Position numbers and translations under genes: made by a program. Under the pieces are notes generated by a model that saw nothing but the letters and a program-made list of their open reading frames with translations, was not told the DNA's origin and did not search any database. From positions 1 through 49,553 of the forward strand of contig QHNQ01000014.1 in the NCBI GenBank assembly GCA_003218135.1: a DNA stretch of 49,553 nt. Reading direction: 5' to 3'. This DNA is from Verrucomicrobiota bacterium (GTDB lineage: Bacteria > Verrucomicrobiota > Verrucomicrobiia > Chthoniobacterales > UBA10450). Positions 8,358-15,601 of the stretch are shown in pieces. Numbering within the stretch: the first letter of the stretch is position 1; each line of letters starts with the position of its first letter.

Positions 8358-10298
8358 ATGCAGCTCCGCGTTACCAATCCGCCGTTCAAACCGCTGCTGA
8401 TCTGGGACGGAGAATGCGATTTTTGTCGATTGTGGATTGAACGCTGGCGTTTTATCACTGCGGAGGAAGTCGATTACGCTACTTACCAGGAAGTCGCCGA
8501 CCGATTCCCAGAAATCCCGCGCGATGAGTTCAAGCACTCGATGGTCTTTATCGAACCAGATGGCACGGCATTCTTCGCAGCAGAAGCGGTCTATCGCTCA
8601 TTAGCATATCGACCTTCGAAGAGGTGGCTGGCGTGGAGTTACGATCACGTTCCGGGATTCGCGGCAATTTCCGAAGCCGTTTACAAGTTCGTCGCTCGTC
8701 ATCGCGGTCTCGGCTCGACCATTACCCGGTTGCTCCGGGGAAAAGACGTGCGGCCCCAGACTTACTTTTGGGCGCGCCGCTGGTTTTTGCGCGCGCTTGG
8801 GGTGATCTACTTAATCGCGTTCGTGTCGCTCTGGGTACAAGTGGATGGATTGATCGGCAGCGATGGGATGTCGCCCCTGAATCAATTCCTACCCGCGGTC
8901 CGGGCACAACTTGGACCGAACGCGTACACTCTCTTGCCAACGCTTTGCTGGCTTGATTCGAGCAATGCCTTTCTTCACTTGCTTTGCGGCGGCGGCGTTG
9001 CTCTTTCGTTGCTTCTGATTTTCGGAATTGCCCCGGCGCTCTCGCTCGTCGCGCTTTTCGTTTTTTACCTGTCGCTTACCATTGCCGGACAAACATTTCT
9101 TAGCTTTCAATGGGACATCCTGCTGCTTGAGACCGGCTTTTTATCGATCTTCCTTGCGCCGTGGCAGCTCTGGCCACGGGAGCTCTTGTTGTGGCCGAGA
9201 TCGGCGATCCCGGATACAACGTCTCTGGTTTCACACGCCAGTTTGTTTTTGCTCAAAGTTCTTCTGTTCAAATTGATGCTGATGTCGGGTGTCGTGAAGC
9301 TCACCAGCGGCGATGACTCCTGGGGTTTGGTGAATCACTCTTTGCATTGGAGGTTGCTCACGGCACTTGATTATCATTACTGGTCACAACCGCTGCCGAC
9401 CGTGTTCGCGTGGTGGGCGGACAAAAGCTCCGAATGGTTCAAGCACTTTTCAGTCGCTTTTTGTCTCGTGGGCGAAATCGTCGTGCCCTTTTTTATCTGG
9501 GCGCCGCGACATCCACGGCTGATCGCTGCTGGATTGTTGATTTTTCTCCAACTCGTGATCGCTATCACCGGCAACTACTGCTTCTTCAATCTGCTAACGA
9601 TTGCGCTGTGTTTGTTACTGATTGATGACCAGTCGCTCTGTGGGAAAAGCGCTCCGCTCCCCCTCGGGACGCTAGCAGCGTTGCCTGCAGGCCTCCGTAG
9701 CACGAGGGGCGCCCTGCCACAACGACTATGCAGCTACGCGTCCGTCGTTGTAGCCATCGTGACGTTGCCGATCAACGCTTGGTTGATTTTCAGTGCATTT
9801 AAACCGGAAGCCAGGCCACCACGTATGCTGGCAGATATTTACAGAAAACTGGAAGCGTTCCGGATCGTCAATGGCTATGGATTGTTTCGGGTGATGACGA
9901 AGGACCGCTGCGAGATCGTCCTCGAAGGCAGCGACGACGGAATGGACTGGTTGCCGTACGAATTTAAATGGAAACCCGGCGACGTGAAACGCGCACCGGG
10001 TTGGTGCGCGCCGCACCAGCCAAGACTCGACTGGCAGATGTGGTTTGCCGCTTTGGGAACGCCGCAGGAAAATCCGTGGATTGGCGGCCTAATCGTCAGA
10101 CTGCTGCAGGGCTCCCACGACGTCGACCGATTGCTCGCACACAACCCGTTTCCAGATAAGCCGCCCCGGTATGTTCGCGCGATGTATTATCGTTATCGTT
10201 TTACGACGCCGAGCGAACGACGGCAAACCGGCGCGTGGTGGAAACGTCAGGAGCTTCGGGAATATCTGCCAACGGTTTCGCTGGATCAGCTGCGGTAA
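8358..10298 (+). CDS. DCC-family thioredoxin-like domain fused to a lipase-maturation-factor-1-like membrane protein
   Basis: Two-domain protein of 646 residues. Residues 1-120 form a DCC/DUF393 domain with WDGECDFC (Cys20, Cys23), as in thiol-disulfide oxidoreductases. From about residue 140 it resembles lipase maturation factor 1: multiple hydrophobic helices, SFQWDILLLETGFLSIFLAPW, LMLMSGVVKLTSGDDSW, and C-terminal PRLDWQMWFAALG and NPFPDKPPRYVRAMYYRYRFT. In animals LMF1 folds lipases in the ER; the bacterial role is unknown. The fusion suggests redox-assisted folding or modification at the membrane (inference). An Ala/Leu/Arg-rich stretch near residues 432-464 coincides with repeat-like DNA. 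Confidence 0.88.
   Translation: MQLRVTNPPFKPLLIWDGECDFCRLWIERWRFITAEEVDYATYQEVADRFPEIPRDEFKHSMVFIEPDGTAFFAAEAVYRSLAYRPSKRWLAWSYDHVPGFAAISEAVYKFVARHRGLGSTITRLLRGKDVRPQTYFWARRWFLRALGVIYLIAFVSLWVQVDGLIGSDGMSPLNQFLPAVRAQLGPNAYTLLPTLCWLDSSNAFLHLLCGGGVALSLLLIFGIAPALSLVALFVFYLSLTIAGQTFLSFQWDILLLETGFLSIFLAPWQLWPRELLLWPRSAIPDTTSLVSHASLFLLKVLLFKLMLMSGVVKLTSGDDSWGLVNHSLHWRLLTALDYHYWSQPLPTVFAWWADKSSEWFKHFSVAFCLVGEIVVPFFIWAPRHPRLIAAGLLIFLQLVIAITGNYCFFNLLTIALCLLLIDDQSLCGKSAPLPLGTLAALPAGLRSTRGALPQRLCSYASVVVAIVTLPINAWLIFSAFKPEARPPRMLADIYRKLEAFRIVNGYGLFRVMTKDRCEIVLEGSDDGMDWLPYEFKWKPGDVKRAPGWCAPHQPRLDWQMWFAALGTPQENPWIGGLIVRLLQGSHDVDRLLAHNPFPDKPPRYVRAMYYRYRFTTPSERRQTGAWWKRQELREYLPTVSLDQLR
9661..9751. repeat. 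Repeat-like palindromes inside the LMF1-like gene
   Basis: Two nested inverted pairs lie within the reading frame: CCCTCG (9661-9666) with CGAGGG (9703-9708), and ACAACGAC (9719-9726) with GTCGTTGT (9744-9751). The 'CCACAACGA...CGTTGTA' context is also seen in the intergenic DNA after aroE (about 906-933). It encodes a low-complexity linker between two membrane segments. Confidence 0.4.
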
Positions 10299-10364
10299 CT
10301 ATCGAGAATCAAGACATATGCCGCGCGGTTGAGACACACGCGCTCGGGGGTATATTCGCCCGCC

Positions 10365-10583
10365 ATGGCGAAGGAAGGACCAATCGTGACCGAAGGCACC
10401 GTGACCCAGGTTTTGCCGGGAACGATGTTTCGCGTCGATCTTCCCGGCCAACGCAATGTGCTTGCACATATCTCGGGCAAAATGCGCAAGCATTTCATCC
10501 GCATTGTGCCCCGTGATAAAGTCTCCGTCGAGCTTTGGCCTTACGATCTAACAAAAGCCCGCATTATTTTTCGCGAACAATGA
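10365..10583 (+). CDS. infA: Translation initiation factor IF-1
   Basis: 72-residue OB-fold protein that occupies the ribosomal A site during initiation. The whole sequence fits the family: [41 protein letters not shown] with the conserved basic face, GDK replaced by RDK, and the C-terminal [15 protein letters not shown] 10365 is chosen because upstream in-frame codons are unlike IF-1. The gene stands alone, outside the ribosomal-protein cluster where infA often lies. A repeat fills the following 200 bases. Confidence 0.96.
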   Translation: MAKEGPIVTEGTVTQVLPGTMFRVDLPGQRNVLAHISGKMRKHFIRIVPRDKVSVELWPYDLTKARIIFREQ

Positions 10584-10599
10584 TGCGGCCAACGCGCAT

Positions 10600-10690
10600 C
10601 GTTAAACCGTTAAATCGTTGAAGGATTGAAGCGGTTCCCAACGCCTTTTGTTTGAACGCTTCAACAGTTTAACGCTTTAGCGCTTCAACG
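10600..10690. repeat. Inverted repeat, 'GTTAAACCGTT' family
   Basis: The left arm at 10600-10633 (GTTAAACCGTT, CGTTGAAG, TTGAAGCG) is mirrored by 10657-10690 (CGCTTCAACAGTTTAACG, CGCTTCAACG). It lies in the infA-DUF883 spacer. A partial unit with the same words (CGTTAAACTGTTGAAGCG) occurs at 41578-41595. Confidence 0.65.
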
Positions 10691-10748
10691 AAGAACTCAG
10701 TGTTTGCCCATTTAGCGAAGAACGCGGATAGTCGCAGCGAACAAACCG

Positions 10749-10768
10749 ACCCCGAACGGTTTCGGGGT
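10749..10768 (+). promoter_or_regulatory. Leader hairpin before the DUF883 gene
   Basis: ACCCCGAA (10749-10756) pairs perfectly with TTCGGGGT (10761-10768) around a CGGT tetraloop. It ends 5 bases before the GGAG Shine-Dalgarno at 10773-10776. A near-identical hairpin precedes the next gene (11109-11126). A possible translational control element; this is inference from position. Confidence 0.5.
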
Positions 10769-10784
10769 TAACTGGAGATTACCA

Positions 10785-11108
10785 ATGGCAGAAGAAAATA
10801 AATCAGAACAGAAAACGCCGGCTAGTGCGGAGGCGCAGGATAAATTACAAAGCAGTAAAGAACATGCGCGTAGAGCAGCGGAAGATTTGAAATCAGCCGC
10901 AGGCGCTTTGGCGGGAGAGTACCGTGGGAAGGCAGAGCAGGCTTGGGGTGAGGCACGCGGCAAAGCAGAACAAGCATTCGGGGATGCCAAGGATCGGGTC
11001 CGGACGTTTCAGGAAGACGCAGAGCAATACGTGCGTGAAAATCCAACAAAAGCGGTTTTCACAGCGCTTGGAATTGGGTTCGTATTGGGTCTGATCTTCC
11101 GGCGCTAA
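10785..11108 (+). CDS. DUF883 (ElaB/YqjD-like) inner-membrane protein
   Basis: 107 residues. A long amphipathic, Ala/Glu/Lys-rich helical region (about 1-80) with heptad-like AEQAWGEARGKAEQAFGDAKDRV is followed by the family's C-terminal signature VRENPTKAVFTALGIGFVLG and a short RR end, forming a single tail-anchored membrane helix. E. coli YqjD binds ribosomes at the membrane in stationary phase; whether this homologue does so is unknown. It is the first of three genes in the same order and type as E. coli yqjD-yqjE-yqjK. The Shine-Dalgarno GGAG sits at 10773-10776. Confidence 0.82.
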   Translation: MAEENKSEQKTPASAEAQDKLQSSKEHARRAAEDLKSAAGALAGEYRGKAEQAWGEARGKAEQAFGDAKDRVRTFQEDAEQYVRENPTKAVFTALGIGFVLGLIFRR

Positions 11109-11126
11109 CTCCGAACCGCTTCGGAG
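11109..11126 (+). promoter_or_regulatory. Hairpin abutting the YqjE-like start codon
   Basis: CTCCGAA (11109-11115) pairs with TTCGGAG (11120-11126) around CCGC. The 3' arm ends at the base before ATG 11127 and contains the only GGAG-like sequence, so folding would hide both. It resembles the hairpin at 10749-10768 in stem core and loop size. Confidence 0.5.
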
Positions 11127-11558
11127 ATGATCAGCGAGAGCCCTCGGTCCCGAAATCCCGCGGGGCATGCCGGTTTGCTCGAGAATCTGCTGGCCCTCGT
11201 AAGCGCGCTTGTGGAGTTTTTTGAGAGCCGCTTTGCTCTTCTTGCCCAGGAATCGAAAGTGGCCGCGGTGCAACTGCTCATATTGGTCGGTTGCCTCATT
11301 CTGGCGCTGGCGCTCTGCATGATGGGCTATATCTTTCTCATCACTGGCGCCGTTGTCGGAGTGGCCCATCTGGCCGGGGTTTCATGGCCATGGATAGCGC
11401 TGGGCGCTGCCGCAGTGCATTTCATTATTGCGATGGTTTTACTCCTCGTCGCGTACAGCCGCATCACCAAGCCGCTTTTTCGCGCGACGCTAGCTGAATT
11501 AAAGAAGGATCGCGAATGGCTGAAAAATCTGGACGCAACAAATCAATCGACGAGCTGA
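11127..11558 (+). CDS. Phage-holin-superfamily membrane protein (YqjE-like, DUF1469)
   Basis: 143 residues. A short polar N-terminus is followed by an amphipathic helix (LLENLLALVSALVEFFESRFALLAQE) and two strong membrane segments at about 50-75 and 82-110, then a basic C-terminus. This is the arrangement of the holin-like YqjE/PF07332 group. It sits between the DUF883 gene and a DUF3618-like gene. Despite the family name there is no phage context. The ATG at 11127 directly touches a hairpin; a later start at a GTG/TTG would still keep both membrane helices, so the start is uncertain. Confidence 0.75.
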   Translation: MISESPRSRNPAGHAGLLENLLALVSALVEFFESRFALLAQESKVAAVQLLILVGCLILALALCMMGYIFLITGAVVGVAHLAGVSWPWIALGAAAVHFIIAMVLLLVAYSRITKPLFRATLAELKKDREWLKNLDATNQSTS

Positions 11559-11902
11559 CAGCGGAAATCGCTCAGTCGCGGGAACGCGTAACGCGCGATC
11601 TGCGTGGCCTGCGATACGAAGTGGATTTCGCGGCCAAATTCCGCAGGTCGTTCCGCGAACAAACCATTTCCTGGCTTACAACCGCAGCCGCTGTCGGCGC
11701 GCTGGTCGCACTGGCACCGATGCGGAAGAAAAAGATTTATGTCGATGCGAAGAACAACCGAAAATCAAAGAAGAAGCTTGTCGAAGCCGGCTTCGCCGTG
11801 GCGGTACTAAAAATCGTTGCAAGGCTGGCCCGACCGGTGATTGTGGAGTTCGTGAAAAATCGACTCACTGATTTTGGAGGGCAATCGCGCCGCAAAACAT
11901 GA
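11516..11902 (+). CDS. DUF3618-like / YqjK-position membrane-associated protein
   Basis: 128 residues. The N-terminal SIDELTAEIAQSRERVTRDLRGLRYEVDF resembles the 'xIxxTRxxLxxxxxxL' helix of DUF3618 proteins. A hydrophobic patch (ISWLTTAAAVGALVALAP) at about 55-72 is followed by a very basic stretch and a second weak hydrophobic helix near 95-110. It overlaps the preceding holin-like gene by 43 bases in another frame, an unusually long overlap; ATG 11516 is the only start that keeps the DUF3618-like helix. Third member of the membrane triad. Family assignment is tentative. Confidence 0.6.
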   Translation: MAEKSGRNKSIDELTAEIAQSRERVTRDLRGLRYEVDFAAKFRRSFREQTISWLTTAAAVGALVALAPMRKKKIYVDAKNNRKSKKKLVEAGFAVAVLKIVARLARPVIVEFVKNRLTDFGGQSRRKT

Positions 11903-11987
11903 GTCCCATGCGCGTAATGTGTCGCATCGGGTGCGGCGCGCTTTAGCATTTACGCGCTCGGGGGGGTAATCATTCCGGCAGTTCGCA

Positions 11988-13091
11988 ATGGCCTCAAAGA
12001 ATTCAGCTCCTCTAGTCGCGTCGCATCCGCTCACGCACGTGGATGACTACCTCGAGATCGGACAAAAAGCCGGTGCGTCCGACGTCCATCTGGCCGCAAA
12101 CGCGCGGCCAAAATGGCGTTTGCATGGACGCTTGGAGCCAATCTGGCCAGACGCGCCGCGGCTCACTGCCGAGCACACCGCGGCACTGGCCGAAGCCTTT
12201 GTGCCCGACGTCTATAAAAGTGAACTCAAAATGCGCGGCGATTCGGATTTTGGGTACGCAAACGAGTTCGCCCGCTACCGCACCAGCGTGGTTCGGCAAC
12301 GGCTTGGGATCGAAATTGTCTTTCGCGTGATCAACGCCAACGTCCGAACCATGGATGAGCTGGAGTTGCCCGAGCATCTCAAGGTTCTCACCCGTTATCA
12401 GAACGGACTGATCCTGGCAACAGGTTCGGTAGGAACGGGCAAATCGACTACACTGGCGGCGATGGTCGAGCAAATAAACATGGAACGGCACGATCACATC
12501 ATTACACTCGAGGACCCGATCGAATACGTTCTGAAATCGAAAAGTTGTCACGTTACCCAACGGGAAATTTTCACCCACACCGAATCTTTCGCCTCTGCGC
12601 TGCGCGCTGCGCTGCGGGAGGATCCAGATGTGATCATGGTTGGAGAAATGCGCGATCTGGAAACGATTTCCCTCGCCATCACCGCGTCCGAGACTGGCCA
12701 CCTTGTTTTGGCAACGCTGCACACGAGCAATGCCTCCCGGACGCTGGATCGATTGCTCGATGTCTTTCCGACCGAGCAACAGGAACAAGTTCGAGTAATG
12801 GTGAGTGAATCCTTGCGGGGAGTTATTAGTCATCAGCTGATACCCCGGGCGGATGGCACGGGGCGCGTGCTGGCACTGGAGATTCTTACCAACACGCCGG
12901 CGGTGGCCAACGTGATTCGCGAAGCAAAGACATATATGCTGCCGGGCATTATTCAGACCGGCAAAAAACAAGGCATGCGTCTGATGGACGATGCGCTGAT
13001 CGATCTTTATGAACGCCGCCTGATCAGCGCCGAGGAGGCTTACGCGCGCGCCGAGCAAAAGCTAATGATGCGTCAGTATCTCGAAAAATAA
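11988..13091 (+). CDS. PilT-type twitching-motility ATPase, copy 1
   Basis: Type IV pilus retraction ATPase of the secretion-ATPase superfamily, hexameric at the inner-membrane base. N-terminal PAS-like domain (ASDVHLAANARPKWRLHG, about 30-47), Walker A GSVGTGKST at 146-154 (a variant of the usual GPTGSGKST), Asp box LEDPIEYV, Walker B DVIMVGEMRDLETI, His box HLVLATLHTSNA, and near the end VANVIRE plus GKKQGMRLMDDAL. 367 residues, normal length. It is followed after a 107-base repeat spacer by a second PilT. No pilB, pilC or pilin gene is visible in the window. Confidence 0.93.
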   Translation: MASKNSAPLVASHPLTHVDDYLEIGQKAGASDVHLAANARPKWRLHGRLEPIWPDAPRLTAEHTAALAEAFVPDVYKSELKMRGDSDFGYANEFARYRTSVVRQRLGIEIVFRVINANVRTMDELELPEHLKVLTRYQNGLILATGSVGTGKSTTLAAMVEQINMERHDHIITLEDPIEYVLKSKSCHVTQREIFTHTESFASALRAALREDPDVIMVGEMRDLETISLAITASETGHLVLATLHTSNASRTLDRLLDVFPTEQQEQVRVMVSESLRGVISHQLIPRADGTGRVLALEILTNTPAVANVIREAKTYMLPGIIQTGKKQGMRLMDDALIDLYERRLISAEEAYARAEQKLMMRQYLEK

Positions 13092-13192
13092 CGAAGCACG
13101 AATGACGAAATCCAAAACAAAATCCAAATCTCAAAATCCGAAACCGAGCGGCCACACGAGCGTTGTCACTGTGGTCATTCGTTATTCGTCGT
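13091..13192. repeat. Inverted repeat, 'ACGAATGACGAA' family
   Basis: The left arm ACGAAGCACGAATGACGAAA (13091-13110) is mirrored by TCATTCGTTATTCGTCGTT (13174-13192). It fills the gap between the two pilT genes and starts at the last base of the stop codon of copy 1. Related words recur at 28347-28385. Confidence 0.65.
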
Positions 13193-13198
13193 TAAACC

Positions 13199-14365
13199 AT
13201 GGCTGAGCTGGATCGATTTCTTAGCGTGATTGTCAAACACGGCGGGTCCGACCTGCATATTGGTGAGGAACAGCCGCCTAAAATGCGCGTGCATGGCGAC
13301 ATCATACCCGTTCGCGACGAGCCGATTTCGCACGAGGAGGCCACGCGCATGTTGAGCGAAGTTTGCGGACCGCGTAACTGGCAAATCTTCGAGCAGCTCG
13401 GCGATCTGGATTTTGCCTATGAGATGGATGAAGCCTCTCGATTCCGCAGCAATTACTTCAAGCAGTCTAATGGTTACGGCGCGACTTTTCGGCTCATTCC
13501 TACGAAAATTGCCACGCTCGAGCAACTCGGGATTCCGCTGGTGGTAAAAGAATTTGCCAATGTACGCGGTGGCCTTGTTCTGGTGACCGGCCCGACTGGC
13601 TCAGGCAAAACGACGACGCAGGCTGCGCTGGTCGACTATATCAATCAAAATTTTGCGAAACATGTCGTGACGATCGAGGAACCAATCGAATTCGTGCATT
13701 ACAATAAGCAAAGTACAATCACCCAGCGGGAAGTTCCGGGGAATTCGAGTTCGTTTGCCGCTGGCCTCAAAGCGTCGCTGCGCGAGGACACTGACATTGT
13801 GCTGGTGGGAGAGATGCGCGACTTGGAAACAGTTTCGCTCGCCCTTACGGCGGCTGAGACCGGCCTTCTCGTATTCGGCACGCTGCACACAAATAATGCG
13901 CGCAAGACGGTTGACCGGATGGTGGATGTTTTTCCGGCGGATCGCCAATCGCAGGCGCGCGCGATGCTTGCGAACTCACTGCGCGGAGTGGTTGCTCAAC
14001 TCCTTTTGAAAAGAGCAGATCGGCCGGGGCGAATCGCAGTAAACGAAATTTTAATCGCTAATGCAGCTGTCGCGGCAATTATTCGTGAAGGCGCAACCCA
14101 AAAACTGCAGGATGTAATCATATCGGGCAAGGCACAAGGGATGCAGTTTATGGACGACGCCATTTGGGAGCTGCTCGAAAAAGGCATTGTCTCCCCGCAC
14201 GAAGCGTTCATGAAAGCCATCGACAAAAACCGCTTTAAACCGTTCCTCGCGCCAGAAGAAGAAGCGCTCGCTCACGCAGCCGGTTCTGTCCGGGACGACG
14301 AAAAGCGGCTTCCGGGCGATTTTGTGAAACCGATCGGCGCCCACGCGCGCACGGGAACGCGCTAA
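13199..14365 (+). CDS. PilT/PilU-type twitching-motility ATPase, copy 2
   Basis: 388-residue retraction ATPase paralogue. GSDLHIGEEQPPKMRVHG opens the N-terminal domain. Walker A is the canonical GPTGSGKTT at 131-139. IEEPIEFVH is the Asp box, DIVLVGEMRDLETV Walker B, LLVFGTLHTNNA the His box, and VAAIIREGATQKLQDVI the C-terminal segment. A charged tail of about 35 residues follows the usual end. Tandem PilT paralogues with divergent Walker A loops are typical of PilT-PilU pairs, in which one subunit drives retraction and the other assists; which is which cannot be decided here. Confidence 0.92.
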   Translation: MAELDRFLSVIVKHGGSDLHIGEEQPPKMRVHGDIIPVRDEPISHEEATRMLSEVCGPRNWQIFEQLGDLDFAYEMDEASRFRSNYFKQSNGYGATFRLIPTKIATLEQLGIPLVVKEFANVRGGLVLVTGPTGSGKTTTQAALVDYINQNFAKHVVTIEEPIEFVHYNKQSTITQREVPGNSSSFAAGLKASLREDTDIVLVGEMRDLETVSLALTAAETGLLVFGTLHTNNARKTVDRMVDVFPADRQSQARAMLANSLRGVVAQLLLKRADRPGRIAVNEILIANAAVAAIIREGATQKLQDVIISGKAQGMQFMDDAIWELLEKGIVSPHEAFMKAIDKNRFKPFLAPEEEALAHAAGSVRDDEKRLPGDFVKPIGAHARTGTR

Positions 14366-14380
14366 AGTCTGAGCCAAGAC

Positions 14381-14399
14381 GGCGTTTCACAGAGACGCC
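14381..14399. terminator. Hairpin between convergent genes
   Basis: GGCGTTTC (14381-14388) pairs with GAGACGCC (14392-14399), 8 bp with one G-T wobble, around ACA. It lies in the 53-base gap between the convergent pilT copy 2 and alcohol dehydrogenase genes. No T-run follows on either strand, so it is a weak terminator candidate at best. Confidence 0.4.
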
Positions 14400-14418
14400 C
14401 TACGGTTACAGGCATTTG

Positions 14419-15456
14419 TCAATTCGGATTAACAAGTAGTACTGCTGTGGCCTTGAGTTTGCCGGCGCGAAATCGGTCCAGTGCGACGTTGGCTTCTTCC
14501 AAGGGGAAGGTTTCTGTGTGCGTTCGAACTGGCACACGTGGTGCGATTTCAAAAAATTCCTCGCCGTCGCGCCGGGTCAGATTTGCAACTGAAGTTATCA
14601 CGCGTTCCTCCCAAAGATCGACATAAGGAAATGACGGGATGTCGGTCATATGAATCCCGCCGCAAACCACAATGCCGCCTTTGGCAAGCGCGCGCAGTGC
14701 CGCAGGCACGAGCGGACCGACTGAGGCGAAGATAATTGCAGCATCAAGTTTTTCCGGCGGCATCTCGTCCGAGCCTCCAGCCCACTTTGCGCCTAGCGCT
14801 TTAGCGCTTTGTTGTGTCTTGACGTCGCCCGGCCGGGTGAACACGAACAGGTCGCGTCCCTCATAGAGAGCAATCTGGGCTATCAAATGCGCTGCATTGC
14901 CAAATCCATACATGCCAAAGCATCGCGCATTGCCTGTTTTGCGATAGGATCGATAACCGATCAGCCCAGCACAAAGCAGCGGAGCAGCCTCCACATCGTT
15001 GTAATGCTCGGGCAGATGAAAACAGAATCGTGCATCGGCGACGGTGAATTCGGCGTAACCGCCGTCGATGGTATAGCCGGTGAAGCGCGCGCGATCGCAG
15101 AGATTCTCCCGGCCCGACCGGCAAAAAGCGCATTCGCCATCTGTCCAGCCGAGCCACGGAATGCCAACGCGATCTCCGATCGCGAATGTGGGAGCGACCT
15201 TAGTGCCGCGACTGTCGGGATGCTCAGGTCCCTCCCACATTTCCGCGCCTACTTCTTCCACGCGCCCGACAATCTGATGTCCTAGAATCAGCGGCAGCTT
15301 CGGATTGGGTAACTCGCTATCAACTACGTGAAGGTCAGTGCGGCAAACCGCGCACGTGTTAATGCGGACGAGCAATTGCCCCCTACCCGGCCTTGGCTTT
15401 GCTACATCGCGCAACTGAAGTGGCTGCCCTGGCTTGTCGAGAACCATCGCACGCAT
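14419..15456 (-). CDS. Zinc-dependent alcohol dehydrogenase family protein
   Basis: Medium-chain dehydrogenase/reductase of 345 residues. Catalytic zinc region TCAVCRTDLHVVD at about 34-46 and LGHQIVGRVEEVG at about 58-70; structural zinc loop CAFCRSGRENLCDRARFTGY at about 104-123 with the four-Cys spacing; Rossmann loop GMYGFGNAAHLIAQIA at about 175-190. The closest type is the AdhP/propanol-preferring group, which oxidises primary alcohols or reduces aldehydes with NAD(H). The exact substrate is not readable. Monocistronic, convergent with pilT. Confidence 0.9.
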   Translation of the reverse strand: MRAMVLDKPGQPLQLRDVAKPRPGRGQLLVRINTCAVCRTDLHVVDSELPNPKLPLILGHQIVGRVEEVGAEMWEGPEHPDSRGTKVAPTFAIGDRVGIPWLGWTDGECAFCRSGRENLCDRARFTGYTIDGGYAEFTVADARFCFHLPEHYNDVEAAPLLCAGLIGYRSYRKTGNARCFGMYGFGNAAHLIAQIALYEGRDLFVFTRPGDVKTQQSAKALGAKWAGGSDEMPPEKLDAAIIFASVGPLVPAALRALAKGGIVVCGGIHMTDIPSFPYVDLWEERVITSVANLTRRDGEEFFEIAPRVPVRTHTETFPLEEANVALDRFRAGKLKATAVLLVNPN

Positions 15457-15512
15457 GGCTTAACATATATCATGAATCACTACTGACGAAGCTCGCATCA
15501 ACGCGAATCCGA

Positions 15513-15592
15513 TGCGGTAGTTTCCGCTGTCCTCAGGGGATCATCGTACAAAGTTGGACGTTTTTGTGCTGAGGACAGCGCATGCTACCGCA
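15513..15592. repeat. Long imperfect palindrome, 'TGCGGTAG...CGCTGTCCTCAG'
   Basis: 24-base arms at 15513-15536 and 15569-15592 match at 20 of 24 positions when inverted; the four mismatches are grouped in the middle. The 32-base centre is unpaired. It occupies most of the gap upstream of the alcohol dehydrogenase gene and downstream of the RND gene, and may serve as a transcriptional barrier. No T-run suited to termination is seen. Confidence 0.7.
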
Positions 15593-15601
15593 CCCAAGAA
15601 G

